Shown here: positions 53,277 through 62,881 of the stretch, piece after piece
Layout: every line of letters begins with the position of its first letter
Numbering within the stretch: the stretch's first letter is position 1
From: Alphaproteobacteria bacterium
Lineage (GTDB): Bacteria; Pseudomonadota; Alphaproteobacteria; Rhizobiales; GCA-2746425
DNA length: 64,000 bases
Reading direction: 5' to 3'
Assembly (NCBI GenBank): GCA_024743215.1
Contig: JANSWZ010000009.1
Coordinates: 1 to 64,000 of the forward strand
Made by a program: the position numbers and the translations under genes
Notes under the pieces: model-generated
What the model saw: the letters and a program-made list of their open reading frames with translations, nothing else
Told to the model about the DNA's origin: nothing
The model's database searches: none

Positions 53277-54044
53277 CTATTCTCGTCTGAACACAACGCC
53301 ACCGAACCAGCCGACAAAAATCGCCAGAACCACAGCAAACACGCCAAACCACAGGCCTCTTTCACGGCTGAAATCATAAATCAATTGCTCCAGCCCGGCT
53401 TTGGAAATCCACAATGTCTGTTCATCATGAGCCACCAATGCGCCCTCATCAAAGACAAAGACCTCGATGCTGTAAGTGCCGACTGAAACGCGCCCGGGGA
53501 TGCGAATGGTGGTTTTGAACAGGGTTGGCGTTAGCAACTCCATCCCTTCCACATCCATGGAAAACAGATCATTGTCCGCCTTCAGCCGCCGGTAGGCGAG
53601 CGCAAATTCGGTTGAATTGGCAGGCGCTTCAATGCTGTCGGTTACAACTGGAAAAATGATGTTCTCCAGTCCGATTTGATTGGCCTGCAGGGCTTGGGAT
53701 TGCGCAATATCGTCCGGCGGACGATTGGAAGACAGGGCGTAAAAGGAAGGAACATTGAGAAATGTTCGTGAATTTCGGTTGATCCAGACCCCGAAAATGC
53801 GCTCTTTCTTTCGTGTGACCACATCCACGGGCGGACCTTTGACAACAGCCACAACATCGTAACCCTCTTCGCCCATATAAACGCCGCCATCTCGCTCGAT
53901 ACTTCCGAAAAGGGTGATATCTGTTCCGGAAAAATTCGAGTTGATGGCAACCCGTTCAGATGAAACAGCCAGCACCACCCGTTCTGCAAAAGCAGCAGAT
54001 GCCGTCACGACCAGCATGATGCAAATTGCGATGAGACGTGCCAT
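53277..54044 (-). CDS. TIGR02186-like membrane-anchored periplasmic protein
   Basis: A 255-residue protein. A signal peptide (RLIAICIMLVVTASAAFA) is followed by a periplasmic beta-rich domain (VAINSNFSGTDITLFGSIE, DVVAVVKGPPVDVVTRKKER) and a C-terminal membrane helix (WFGVFAVVLAIFVGWFGGVV) with a short basic tail. It matches the TIGR02186 family, usually encoded with a TauE/SafE exporter. Its ATG shares a base with the exporter stop (TGATG), so the pair is co-translated. It may be an accessory subunit of the exporter. Confidence 0.88.
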   Translation of the reverse strand: MARLIAICIMLVVTASAAFAERVVLAVSSERVAINSNFSGTDITLFGSIERDGGVYMGEEGYDVVAVVKGPPVDVVTRKKERIFGVWINRNSRTFLNVPSFYALSSNRPPDDIAQSQALQANQIGLENIIFPVVTDSIEAPANSTEFALAYRRLKADNDLFSMDVEGMELLTPTLFKTTIRIPGRVSVGTYSIEVFVFDEGALVAHDEQTLWISKAGLEQLIYDFSRERGLWFGVFAVVLAIFVGWFGGVVFRRE

Positions 54045-54976
54045 CAGCCCCCCACCATCAGCTTCAGAACGGAAAAGGAATACAACTCGTCTGGCTTCAA
54101 CACCAGATTGACAGCAAAGCGCATGCCAACGGCCAGCACCAGAAGGCCGAGCAGGGCGCGGATTTGTTCGCCCCGAAGCCTTTGGCCCAATTGCGCGCCA
54201 AATTGAGCTCCGAACACGCCGCCAATCATCAGGCAAAGCGCCAACACAACATCCACTGTCTGGTTGGTGCTGGCATGCAGCACGGTGGCGACCGACATGG
54301 TGACAAGAATGTAGAACAGTGATGTGCCAATCACCATCGCGGTAGGCACACGCAAGAGGTAGATCAGAGCGGGAACCATAATAAATCCGCCGCCAATACC
54401 AAGCACCGATCCCATGAAGCCGATAGAGATTCCAAGGCCCAGAACCGGAAGGACACTGACATACAGCTTGGAGCGCCGGAACTTCATTTTCAAAGGCAGG
54501 CCAAGAACCCAGCTGTGCTGACCCGGCATTCTGGCTGGTGGCCGTTTGCCGTCACGGTTTTTCAGCATGGCGCGAATGGATTCGCGCAACATCAATACGC
54601 CGATCAATGTCAGAAATGTCAGATAGGAAATCGATATGATAAGGTCCAGTTGTCCGACTTCACGCAACAATCGAAACACAAACACGCCCAGCGCCGAGCC
54701 GACAATACCGCCAGAAATCAGTACGCCGGCCAGTTTCAGATCAATTGCCTGACGTCGCCAATAGGACAAGGCACCGGATGTAGAGGAAGCGACCGTCTGG
54801 GATGTAACAGTGGCCACGGCTACTGCTGGCGGAATGCCTGTGAAGATCAGCAGCGGCGTCAGCAGGAACCCGCCACCAACGCCAAAAAGCCCCGAAATAA
54901 AGCCCACCGCAGCACCCATGCCCAACAGCATTAAAATGCTGACCGGTAGTTCGGCTATGGGCAGGTAAATCTGCAC
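54044..54976 (-). CDS. TauE/SafE family anion exporter
   Basis: A 310-residue inner-membrane protein with 8-9 helices, of the TauE/SafE (DUF81) family that moves sulfite, organosulfonates or other anions. The repeated glycine-rich motifs GLFGVGGGFLLTPLLIFTGI (first half) and GSVLGIGGGFIMVPALIYLL (second half) are diagnostic. It is the first gene of a two-gene unit with the TIGR02186-like protein. The substrate is not known, and it is too far from the sugar clusters to be assigned to them. Confidence 0.92.
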   Translation of the reverse strand: MQIYLPIAELPVSILMLLGMGAAVGFISGLFGVGGGFLLTPLLIFTGIPPAVAVATVTSQTVASSTSGALSYWRRQAIDLKLAGVLISGGIVGSALGVFVFRLLREVGQLDLIISISYLTFLTLIGVLMLRESIRAMLKNRDGKRPPARMPGQHSWVLGLPLKMKFRRSKLYVSVLPVLGLGISIGFMGSVLGIGGGFIMVPALIYLLRVPTAMVIGTSLFYILVTMSVATVLHASTNQTVDVVLALCLMIGGVFGAQFGAQLGQRLRGEQIRALLGLLVLAVGMRFAVNLVLKPDELYSFSVLKLMVGG

Positions 54977-55040
54977 GGAGGTCTGTCTTTTTGGCTGGGC
55001 GCTGATAAGCGCAAACTACAATCAATCCCGGTGTGAAATC

Positions 55041-55071
55041 TGGTTTCAAACACAAATCAGTTTTGAAACCA
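55041..55071. promoter_or_regulatory. 10-bp inverted repeat upstream of the exporter genes
   Basis: TGGTTTCAAA (55041-55050) pairs perfectly with TTTGAAACCA (55062-55071), 11-nt spacer. It lies 65 nt before the exporter start and 62 nt after the PodJ-like stop, both on the minus strand. It may be an operator for the exporter genes or a terminator for the long gene. Confidence 0.45.
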
Positions 55072-55132
55072 AGGCCCTGATAAACGCCTGCTTTCGCGCG
55101 CTGTCAATGTCCAGAAGGCAACACAGTGTCGA

Positions 55133-58100
55133 TTAAATTGCAGATTCGTCAAACTTTGCCAGAGGAATGTCGCTTAGCCCGCCCAGTGGAGCCTGGAAAT
55201 TCCCGCCTTGATTGCTGGCAATAGGCCCGCCGGTGTCGCTGATCTTGGCAGCATGCTTCTTAAGCTGCGCTTCGGCGTCTTTGGGAACCTTCAGGGCAAT
55301 CCAGCCTTCATTCGGCATGGATACCATGTTGGCTGCCTTCGCAGGCCTGTCCGGCCCCCAATTGGCAACAGTTCCATCAAGTTTGGAAACAATATCTGCC
55401 TGCAGATCCTGTGCCAGCGCGTCGCGTTTCGCTTTTGCATCCGGATCACCATCCTTGGCAGCAACAGCAAACCAGAAATAGGCTTTCTCAAGATCGGTGG
55501 CAACGCCCATGCCTCTGGCATGCAGGATGGCCAGATTGAACTGACTGTCTTTCACACCGGCATTGGCAGCCATTCTGAACCATTTTGAGGCTTCCGTGAA
55601 ATTTGGTTCGCCCAGCATGCCCTGAGCATGAAGAACGCCCAGATTATACATGGCCTTGGTGTTCCCTTTTTCCGCAGCCTTTTTGTACAGGTCAGCGGCT
55701 GCCGTCAGATTCTTGGTCGTTCCCCGGCCATGTTCCAGCAGGCTGCCGAGGCGATATTGTGCCGGTGCCAGACCTTGATCAGCGGCACGGCGGTACCACT
55801 CAACCGCTTTGGGCATGTTGGGGGTTGTACCGAAACCATCGGCATAACGGCTGCCGATTTCGAACTGCGCGACAGGATCGCCGATGACCGCTTTGTAACG
55901 CAACGGCAATGGGCCGATATTGACCGCTGGCGCCGGCGCAACAAACGTGCGCTCAAGTGGTGTGGTTGATGCTTTTCTGGTGATTTTGGGCTTTGCCACG
56001 GGTGTGGCAATTTTTGTCACTGCATTTCTTTCGGCAAAAACGCTGTCACCCAGAGCCTTGATCCGGTCGATACCGCCTGGCAAGCGATCCGGCAGTTTCT
56101 GAACGGTCGGGCTTGGTTTTGGAGTAGCCATCGCGCTGTTGGTCGTCAGTTTTCTGTCTTTGCCAGCGTCAATCGGCTTGGAAATGCTGCCAGTCGCCAG
56201 ATTGTCGTCTGGTTCCTGCTGCGACTGGTAGGTTTTCAGCGCCAGAGCGACAGCGGCGACAATCAGTGTCAGGCCCAGGCATACGCCCAGAATTTTCTTC
56301 CGCCGACCTGGATTGCGCTCACGTTTCAGCTCTTCACGCTGCCGGGATAAAATACTCTCGGCACGTTGTTTGACGCCCTCAACGGATTTTGGGTCTGTGG
56401 AAGCCGTTTTGCTGGCCGTCTTACCAACAGGAGTCTTGCTGGCAGTCTTTTTGGCATCAGGCGTTTTATCAACTGCTGAGGCTTTGCCAACAGGAGTGGC
56501 AGTCTGGCCGCCCTTTTTAGTCGCACGTCTTGCCGCTGCAATGTAATTCATGCCGACTTCAAGATCAGCATCTTTTTCGGTCTTGGGCGTTGGCGCAGTC
56601 CGCTTGGGCTCCGTCGGTTTTGGCGGAATAACATCAGCTTTCGCCTGCGCAGCCTTGCGGAATCTTGGGCGGCGGCTTTCTTCCTTGCCTGCTGCTGGTG
56701 TCTGTTTTTGCTGCCTGGCTTCCAGGCGATCCACGCCGCTTTCCAGGTCATGAATCTTGTTCAGCAAAATCGTCAGCGTGTCAGGAACCGAACTCAGCTG
56801 GTTATGCAGCGCATCATCTGAATTTGGTTTTTTGGCGGTTGATTTCACCAGAGCTGACAGATCATCCAGCGTTTGACGGCTGCGCGCATCCAGGCCGCGC
56901 TCGACACGATTCAGTGCTTCATTCAGCGGCACAACAACGGCATCCGAAACCGCTTTGGTGATCACCGAAGCATCAGGACCAGCCGGTGCGACAGGGTCTG
57001 GTTTGGACAGTTGCTGACCCAATTGCTCCATGACAGTGGACAATTGGGCTTCAATCCGGGCCATGTCGTCTTGCATTTGCTGATGCGCAGCGTCTGCAGC
57101 AGCGGCCTGCTCACGGGTCTCGTTAGGTGTTTCCTCTATGCGGCGTTCCAGACTTTCAATCTGGGCCGTGAGCTGTTTGATAAATGACGCGTTCTGCGAT
57201 TTTTGATCTTGAAGGTTTTCGTCGGCACGACGGTCGGCCTGCAGCGAGGCGGAATCAAACCGCTTCATTGTGTCGTCGAGGCGCGACAGCAAACCGTCAA
57301 AGCGTTCTTTGAACATCTGCGTTTGATCGCCGATGTCCATTTCGCTGAGCGTGGTCTGTTGTTCCAGCATGATGGCTTCAAGTCGGCCCACCGTATGCTC
57401 GATGGATTCAAGCGTTTCGCGAGGCGGCAGGAAGCTGATCAGGCTTTGTGCATTGGGCTGCTGTTGCGCAATTTCCGCCGGCAGATCCTTCAGCGTCTTT
57501 TCCAATTGGGCAAGGTGGGTTTGAAGTGCCGTATTCGTAACAGCATCAGGCTTGCTGCGCGCTGATTTTTCCAACTTCTGGACCGTCAGGTCCAGCAGGC
57601 TTGCAACATCTCTGGACAAAGCAGGCTTCATCGATTTCAGCGATGCTTCCAGTTTGCTGATCTGGTCCTGCAGCGCGGGGATCTGTGACGCGGTTTCTGG
57701 CTGCGTGGCAGTATTCTGCAGACGGATGTGGTCATCCGCCAGCTTCTTGAAGTTGCGGTCCAGTCGAGTCTGGTCTTCCTGTAGCTTGACCTGCATTTTG
57801 GCCATCGGCTGCAGAATTGCGACATCATTTCGGGTCGGCAACTCGGAAATCTTGCTTTCCAGCAGTGCCAGATTGCTGTCCAGTCGCTCGCGAATTTCTT
57901 CATTCTGAGATTTGGTCTCAGTGTCCGCCTTCTCAAGGAGCGTGTTTATCTTTTCGCCCAACTGAGCAAAATGGGCTTCCATGGTTTCATTGAGGGCAGC
58001 TTCCTGAAGTGCCGCATCGCTCGGCTGCTCATCGGCTTCCTGATATCCCAAGTCTGCATTCTCGGCTAAATCATCTTCTTGATAATCTTCAAAGCCATCC

Positions 58101-58819
58101 AACTCGTCGGATGGCGCTGCCGGTTGCAATGCAAGTTCCAACTCCTGTTCCAGATCATCGTCGGAATAGAATTCTTCTTCTGCCAATTCGGGGCTGCGCT
58201 CGATTGGTCGTGCAACTGGCTGCCTGAGTTGCGTTTCATGTGGGGTGGCATCAGAAGGAACAATGCGTTCCTTCAGTGCCAAAATGCGAGCCCGCAACTC
58301 TTCGACCGTTTGGGCATCTTCCTGAACGGCGGTTTCTGGTGTGCCTGACGTATCAGATGTATCTGGTGCGGCTGGCTCGACAACCCTGTCCAGGATGCTC
58401 TGTCTTGCGGGGCGCACCTGTGATCTGTCAGCAGGTTTTGGTTGATCGGACGTTTTCAGGGCGCCCAATTGTTGGCTCAACTCATCAATTGCGTGGATCA
58501 GGGCCTGACTTTCTGCGTCCGGTTCCTGGTCTGCGGGATCATCCAGTAATGCTTGTTCAGCGAATTGAGCGGCGCGTTCTGCCTCCTGGCGACTTTGCCG
58601 CTGGGTTTGCAACAGCTTTTTCAACGTCAGCTCATCGGGCGACAGATGGTCTTCCTGTACCTCGTTTTGCTGCACGGCATCCTGAAGCCATGCTTCCAAG
58701 CTCATCCCATTGCGTTGGGCGGCTTCTATGACGCGGCTGAAAACATCACTGGACTCGTCACCGTGATTGTTGTCAACACGACCGGATATTGAGGGTGCTT
58801 TGCGCTGTAAAACGGTCAC
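55133..58819 (-). CDS. PodJ-like polar organizer with coiled coils, one TM helix and Sel1 repeats
   Basis: A 1228-residue protein. A conserved N-terminal module (VFSRVIEAAQRNGMSLEAWL) is followed by long acidic and coiled-coil segments to about residue 720 and a basic Lys/Thr/Pro region (TPVGKTASKTASTDPKS). Then come one membrane helix near residue 845 (GVCLGLTLIVAAVALALK), a proline-rich stretch and four Sel1-type repeats near 1010-1150 (AVEWYRRAADQGLAPAQYRL is one). This matches PodJ-type polar localisation factors of alphaproteobacteria, cytoplasmic N-terminus and periplasmic repeats. GTG start with GGAAG 3 nt upstream. A terminal peptidoglycan-binding domain is not obvious. Confidence 0.85.
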   Translation of the reverse strand: MTVLQRKAPSISGRVDNNHGDESSDVFSRVIEAAQRNGMSLEAWLQDAVQQNEVQEDHLSPDELTLKKLLQTQRQSRQEAERAAQFAEQALLDDPADQEPDAESQALIHAIDELSQQLGALKTSDQPKPADRSQVRPARQSILDRVVEPAAPDTSDTSGTPETAVQEDAQTVEELRARILALKERIVPSDATPHETQLRQPVARPIERSPELAEEEFYSDDDLEQELELALQPAAPSDELDGFEDYQEDDLAENADLGYQEADEQPSDAALQEAALNETMEAHFAQLGEKINTLLEKADTETKSQNEEIRERLDSNLALLESKISELPTRNDVAILQPMAKMQVKLQEDQTRLDRNFKKLADDHIRLQNTATQPETASQIPALQDQISKLEASLKSMKPALSRDVASLLDLTVQKLEKSARSKPDAVTNTALQTHLAQLEKTLKDLPAEIAQQQPNAQSLISFLPPRETLESIEHTVGRLEAIMLEQQTTLSEMDIGDQTQMFKERFDGLLSRLDDTMKRFDSASLQADRRADENLQDQKSQNASFIKQLTAQIESLERRIEETPNETREQAAAADAAHQQMQDDMARIEAQLSTVMEQLGQQLSKPDPVAPAGPDASVITKAVSDAVVVPLNEALNRVERGLDARSRQTLDDLSALVKSTAKKPNSDDALHNQLSSVPDTLTILLNKIHDLESGVDRLEARQQKQTPAAGKEESRRPRFRKAAQAKADVIPPKPTEPKRTAPTPKTEKDADLEVGMNYIAAARRATKKGGQTATPVGKASAVDKTPDAKKTASKTPVGKTASKTASTDPKSVEGVKQRAESILSRQREELKRERNPGRRKKILGVCLGLTLIVAAVALALKTYQSQQEPDDNLATGSISKPIDAGKDRKLTTNSAMATPKPSPTVQKLPDRLPGGIDRIKALGDSVFAERNAVTKIATPVAKPKITRKASTTPLERTFVAPAPAVNIGPLPLRYKAVIGDPVAQFEIGSRYADGFGTTPNMPKAVEWYRRAADQGLAPAQYRLGSLLEHGRGTTKNLTAAADLYKKAAEKGNTKAMYNLGVLHAQGMLGEPNFTEASKWFRMAANAGVKDSQFNLAILHARGMGVATDLEKAYFWFAVAAKDGDPDAKAKRDALAQDLQADIVSKLDGTVANWGPDRPAKAANMVSMPNEGWIALKVPKDAEAQLKKHAAKISDTGGPIASNQGGNFQAPLGGLSDIPLAKFDESAI

Positions 58820-59283
58820 TTGCTTCCACGCTTTCTCGTCGGATCACATGAATTGCCCGCCAAACAGAGCGATTCATGAGAGTTTCAATTACCGAAAAGT
58901 CAACAATTATAGTAAACATGTCGTTAATTTCATCGGGAATACTGAATGAAAGATATTGCTTATCGACTGGCCCGAGCAGCCATTTGCCCAATTCCAGGCG
59001 GTGAGCTTATCTGTTCGCTGGACCACAGCTGAATGCGTTCTGGCGCAGGAATTCAAACCTATAGCTAAAAGAGTGCTAATCACAAGAATACAATTTGTAG
59101 TATGGACTCTGAACGTGTCTTCCTTTAATCGACACAGGCTTTATTCTGGTTGGGACAACGTATTGGTGTCATGAATGGCACAGAAAATGGTAGCTAATAG
59201 AGTATAGATCCTGACGCTATTGCTTGATCAATTTGCCGACCGGAAAATACATATTGTCATCCAAATTGGCTGAAAGTGATGCT
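58820..59283. other. intergenic region between PodJ-like and MerR genes
   Basis: No supported gene in these 464 nt. It is AT-rich and should hold the divergent promoters of both flanking genes. In-frame codons upstream of the MerR start reach back to a TTG at 59224 and could add 20 residues to it. Confidence 0.4.
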
Positions 59284-59736
59284 GTGAACAAAGGTACAGA
59301 AACCGTCTCATCCAGAGCGCAACGCGCAGGACAGGATGAAGACACCACAGAAAATTCCTTCTCGATAGGACAATTGGCGCGTGAATTTCAGGTCACGTTG
59401 CGCACACTCCGTTTTTACGAGGATCGCGGTCTGGTTAGCCCAAAACGTGATGGTACGACACGGATTTACAGCCGGCGCGACAGAGCCAGGCTCAAACTTG
59501 TCTTGATGGGCAAAAAGGTCGGTTTTTCGCTCACGGAAATTCGTGAAATGCTGGATTTGTATGATTTGAAAGATGGTCAGATTGTACAATTGCGTGTGGC
59601 GTTGAAGCGGTTTCAGGAACAGGTTGATGTGCTGAAAGACCAGCGCAGCGACATCGAGCAAGCGATTGAGGAACTTGAGCGCACAGTTGATGTTGTCGCC
59701 GGTATGCTGCGCGAGAAAGAGACAGCAACCGGCTGA
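59284..59736 (+). CDS. MerR-family transcriptional regulator of fatty-acid or branched-acid degradation
   Basis: About 150 residues. The N-terminal winged helix (FSIGQLAREFQVTLRTLRFY, then EDRGLVSPKRDGTTRIYSRR) is a classical MerR DNA-binding domain, followed by the coiled-coil dimerisation helix (RVALKRFQEQVDVLKDQRSD). No metal-binding cysteines are present, so it belongs to the acyl-CoA-type MerR regulators such as LiuR. GTG 59284 or TTG 59224 are possible starts; neither has a strong ribosome site. It precedes the beta-oxidation operon. Confidence 0.8.
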   Translation: MNKGTETVSSRAQRAGQDEDTTENSFSIGQLAREFQVTLRTLRFYEDRGLVSPKRDGTTRIYSRRDRARLKLVLMGKKVGFSLTEIREMLDLYDLKDGQIVQLRVALKRFQEQVDVLKDQRSDIEQAIEELERTVDVVAGMLREKETATG

Positions 59737-59808
59737 CCGATCCGCCCGTGAGGATCGTCTTCATCAGCCAAATGTGAAAAGACGTGCGCACAACCTGCCT
59801 TTTAAAGT

Positions 59809-59822
59809 TGACGTTAACGTCA
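59809..59822. promoter_or_regulatory. probable MerR operator before the acyl-CoA dehydrogenase gene
   Basis: TGACGTTAACGTCA is a perfect 14-bp palindrome, 42 nt before the acyl-CoA dehydrogenase start and 72 nt after the MerR stop. Its size and place fit the dyad bound by LiuR-type MerR regulators in front of acyl-CoA catabolic operons. The link is inference. Confidence 0.65.
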
Positions 59823-59864
59823 TATATGCATTGAGAGACATCTTCATCTGTGAAGGGGTTAAAG

Positions 59865-61658
59865 ATGCCAACCTATCAAGCGCCACTGAAAGACACTCTG
59901 TTTCTGCTGAATGACGTGTTCCAGATAGAACGCTTCAACACTTTGGTCGGATTTGCAGATGTGACGCCGGATCTGCTTGAAGCCATTTTGAGCGAGGCAG
60001 CTCGGTTTTGCGAGCAGACCCTGCAGCCGCTCAACAGCATGGGGGATCTTGAGGGCTGCCACCGCCATGATGATGGCAGCGTCACGACGCCTGAGGGTTT
60101 CAAGGAAGCGTTCAGGCTCTTTGCGGAAGGTGGCTGGTCCGGTCTCTCAGCTGATCCGACCTATGGAGGTCAGGGGCTGCCGGGCACGTTGAGCAGCATC
60201 ATTCAGGAATATATCTACGCAGCCAATTTCTCCTGGGGGCTGTATCCGGTTCTGTCGCAAGGCGCTTATGCCGCTTTGAAGGTGCATGCTTCGGAAGAAT
60301 TGCGACAGATTTACCTGCCGCCGCTGGCGTCAGGTAAATGGACCGGCACCATGAATATGACAGAGCCTCATGCCGGGACAGATCTGGGCCTTTTGAAAAC
60401 AAAGGCACAGCCACAGGCAGATGGATCCTACAGCATTACCGGTCAGAAGGTTTTTATCTCCTCCGGCGAGCATGATCTTGCAGAAAACATAGTGCATCTG
60501 GTGCTGGCCCGTATCGACGGCGCGCCGGAGGGTGTCAAAGGCCTGTCCTTGTTTGTGGTTCCAAAATTCATTCCTGATGATGACGGTAATCCCGGCCAGA
60601 GCAATGCGCTGCAATGCGGATCTCTGGAACAGAAAATGGGCATTCACGGCAATGCCACCTGTGCGATGAATTATGAGGGCGCGACCGGCTGGCTGATCGG
60701 TGAAGAACATCGCGGACTGCCCGCCATGTTCGTAATGATGAATGAAGCGCGTCTGTCTGTCGGCATTCAGGGGCTGGGAATTTCTGAAGTGGCCTATCAA
60801 AATGCGGTCAGCTACGCCAGGGATCGGCTGCAGGGTCGCGCTCTGGGCAAGCCCAAGGACCGTGATGCAAAGCCGGATCCGTTGATTGTGCATCCCGATG
60901 TCAGACGTATGCTGATGAACATGAAGGCCTTTAATGAGGGCGCGCGCGCTTTGATGGTGTGGACTGCGCTCAAAGCAGATGAGCTGCACAAATCAGAAGA
61001 TGCAGCCATTCGGCAGGCCGCTGATGATCATCTGGGTCTTATGACACCTGTAATCAAAGGCGTGTTCACAGATGTCGGGTTTGCCAATGCGGTGCAGGCG
61101 CAGCAGATCTTTGGCGGCCATGGTTACATCACCGAATTGGGTATCGAGCAATTTGTGCGCGATGCGCGCGTTGCCATGATCTATGAAGGCGCAAATGGCA
61201 TTCAGGCGCTGGACCTGGTGGGTCGCAAATTGCCAAAAGACGGCGGGCGCGCCCTGAAGACATTCTTGACCGAAGTGACCTTGTTTCTGACTGATATGAA
61301 AGAGGATGATGCTTTGGCGATCTATGCCGAATCCCTGGGGACGGCAGTCGATGATCTGCAATCGGCAACAGTCTGGCTGATAGAGAACAGTCTCGCAGAA
61401 CCTGACAATGCTGGCGCCGCTGCCACCGATTACATGCATCTGCTTGGTCTGGTCTCCATCGGTTACATGTGGGCACTGATGGCAAAGGTCAGCCATGAGC
61501 GCCTGACAGATGACGGCAACGACCGGGCCTTCTTCGAGGCGAAATTGACCACGGGGCGCTATTTCATGGAGCGCTGCCTGCCGGAAACCCAAACCCATCT
61601 GACGCGCATTCGCAGCGGTGCAGACAGTATGATGGCGCTGCCCGCCGAGGCGTTTTGA
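59865..61658 (+). CDS. acyl-CoA dehydrogenase (long, FadE-like bacterial type)
   Basis: A 597-residue flavoprotein that makes the trans-2 double bond in acyl-CoA, the first beta-oxidation step. The start MPTYQAPLKDTLFLLNDVFQ is characteristic of the long alphaproteobacterial type. TMNMTEPHAGTDLGLLKTKA binds FAD/substrate, IHGNATCAMNYEGATGWLIG follows, QIFGGHGYITELGIEQFVRD is the FAD-binding signature, and IYEGANGIQALDLVGRK holds the catalytic-region glutamate. GAAGGGG precedes the ATG. It is the first gene of the operon behind the MerR palindrome; the thiolase follows after 12 nt. Confidence 0.93.
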   Translation: MPTYQAPLKDTLFLLNDVFQIERFNTLVGFADVTPDLLEAILSEAARFCEQTLQPLNSMGDLEGCHRHDDGSVTTPEGFKEAFRLFAEGGWSGLSADPTYGGQGLPGTLSSIIQEYIYAANFSWGLYPVLSQGAYAALKVHASEELRQIYLPPLASGKWTGTMNMTEPHAGTDLGLLKTKAQPQADGSYSITGQKVFISSGEHDLAENIVHLVLARIDGAPEGVKGLSLFVVPKFIPDDDGNPGQSNALQCGSLEQKMGIHGNATCAMNYEGATGWLIGEEHRGLPAMFVMMNEARLSVGIQGLGISEVAYQNAVSYARDRLQGRALGKPKDRDAKPDPLIVHPDVRRMLMNMKAFNEGARALMVWTALKADELHKSEDAAIRQAADDHLGLMTPVIKGVFTDVGFANAVQAQQIFGGHGYITELGIEQFVRDARVAMIYEGANGIQALDLVGRKLPKDGGRALKTFLTEVTLFLTDMKEDDALAIYAESLGTAVDDLQSATVWLIENSLAEPDNAGAAATDYMHLLGLVSIGYMWALMAKVSHERLTDDGNDRAFFEAKLTTGRYFMERCLPETQTHLTRIRSGADSMMALPAEAF

Positions 61659-61670
61659 AGGATATGTGCA

Positions 61671-62879
61671 ATGAATGATGCCTTCATCTATGACGCAGTC
61701 CGCACACCACGCGGACGGGGCAAGCCCGATGGCGGGCTTCACACCGTGACGGCTGTGGAACTGGCGGCCACGCCATTGCGTGCTTTGCGTCAGCGCCACG
61801 ATTTGGCAACCGATCAGATCGACGATGTGATTCTGGGCTGTGTTGACCCCATTGGCGAAGCTGGTGGAAACATCGCCCGCGCTGCCGTGTTTGCGGCGGG
61901 CTTTGACCAATCCGTGCCGGGTATGCAGATCAATCGTTTCTGTGCATCAGGTCTGGATGCGGTAAACACTGCCTTTGCCCAGATTGCCAGTGGTCAGAAC
62001 GACTTGGTTGTGGCTGGCGGTGTTGAATCCATGAGCCGCATTGGCATAGGCGCGTCGGGCGGTGCATGGCCGGTCGATCCCAGCGTAGCGGTGCCATCCT
62101 ATTTCATGCCGCAGGGTGTTTCTGCAGATCTGATCGCCACAAAATACGGGTTTTCGCGGGATGATGTGGACACCTATGCTGTGCAAAGCCAGCAGCGAGC
62201 AGACAAGGCCTGGCAGGAAGGCCGCTTTGCAAACTCCATTGTGCCGGTCCATGCGCCGCATGGTGATATTCTGCTCGACCGTGACGAGCATATGCGACCG
62301 GATACCAATATGCAGTCTCTGGCTGCCCTGCAGCCATCCTTTGCGCTGATGGGCGAAATGGGCGGCTTTGACGCCGTCGCCATTGAGGCGCATCCCGAGA
62401 TTGAACACATCAACCACATGCATCATGCAGGCAATTCGTCAGGGATTGTCGATGGTGCTGCTGCCGTGCTGCTTGGCTCCAAAGCTGCAGGAGAGCGTGC
62501 CGGGCTGAAGCCGCGCGCCCGCATCAGGGCCTGCGCCAGCATCGGCTCTGAACCGGCTTTGATGTTGACCGGACCGGTCGATGTCACGCGCAAGTTGTTC
62601 TCCAGAACCGGATTGTCTTTTGATGATCTGGACCTGATAGAAATCAACGAAGCTTTCGCCTCCGTGGTCTTGCGCTATCAACAGGCGTTTGATCTTGACC
62701 CTGAAAAAGTCAACGTCAATGGCGGCGCCATTGCCATGGGCCACCCATTGGGTGCAACCGGAGCCATGATCCTGGGCACGGTGCTGGATGAGCTGGAGCG
62801 GCGCGATCTCTCCACCGCCATTGTCACCCTGTGTATCGGTGCCGGAATGGGCACCGCAACCATCATTGAGCGGGTGTAG
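61671..62879 (+). CDS. acetyl-CoA C-acyltransferase (thiolase, FadA/FadI type)
   Basis: A 402-residue thiolase that cleaves 3-ketoacyl-CoA with CoA. The nucleophilic cysteine is in NRFCASGLDAVN near residue 90; HHAGNSSGIVDGA, EINEAFASV, NGGAIAMGHPLGATG with the catalytic histidine and CIGAGMGTATIIE with the second cysteine are all intact. It ends 2 nt before the FadJ-like start. Its partners on both sides make a complete beta-oxidation set. Confidence 0.95.
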   Translation: MNDAFIYDAVRTPRGRGKPDGGLHTVTAVELAATPLRALRQRHDLATDQIDDVILGCVDPIGEAGGNIARAAVFAAGFDQSVPGMQINRFCASGLDAVNTAFAQIASGQNDLVVAGGVESMSRIGIGASGGAWPVDPSVAVPSYFMPQGVSADLIATKYGFSRDDVDTYAVQSQQRADKAWQEGRFANSIVPVHAPHGDILLDRDEHMRPDTNMQSLAALQPSFALMGEMGGFDAVAIEAHPEIEHINHMHHAGNSSGIVDGAAAVLLGSKAAGERAGLKPRARIRACASIGSEPALMLTGPVDVTRKLFSRTGLSFDDLDLIEINEAFASVVLRYQQAFDLDPEKVNVNGGAIAMGHPLGATGAMILGTVLDELERRDLSTAIVTLCIGAGMGTATIIERV

Positions 62880-62881
62880 AT

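Noticed and set aside
59735-59762. Hairpin CGATCC/GGATCG just after the MerR stop as a terminator
   Set aside because: Only a 6-bp stem with an 8-nt loop and a poor T-tract; too weak to list as a feature.
60993-61910. 305-codon minus-strand open frame
   Set aside because: It is antisense to the acyl-CoA dehydrogenase and thiolase genes; no motifs.
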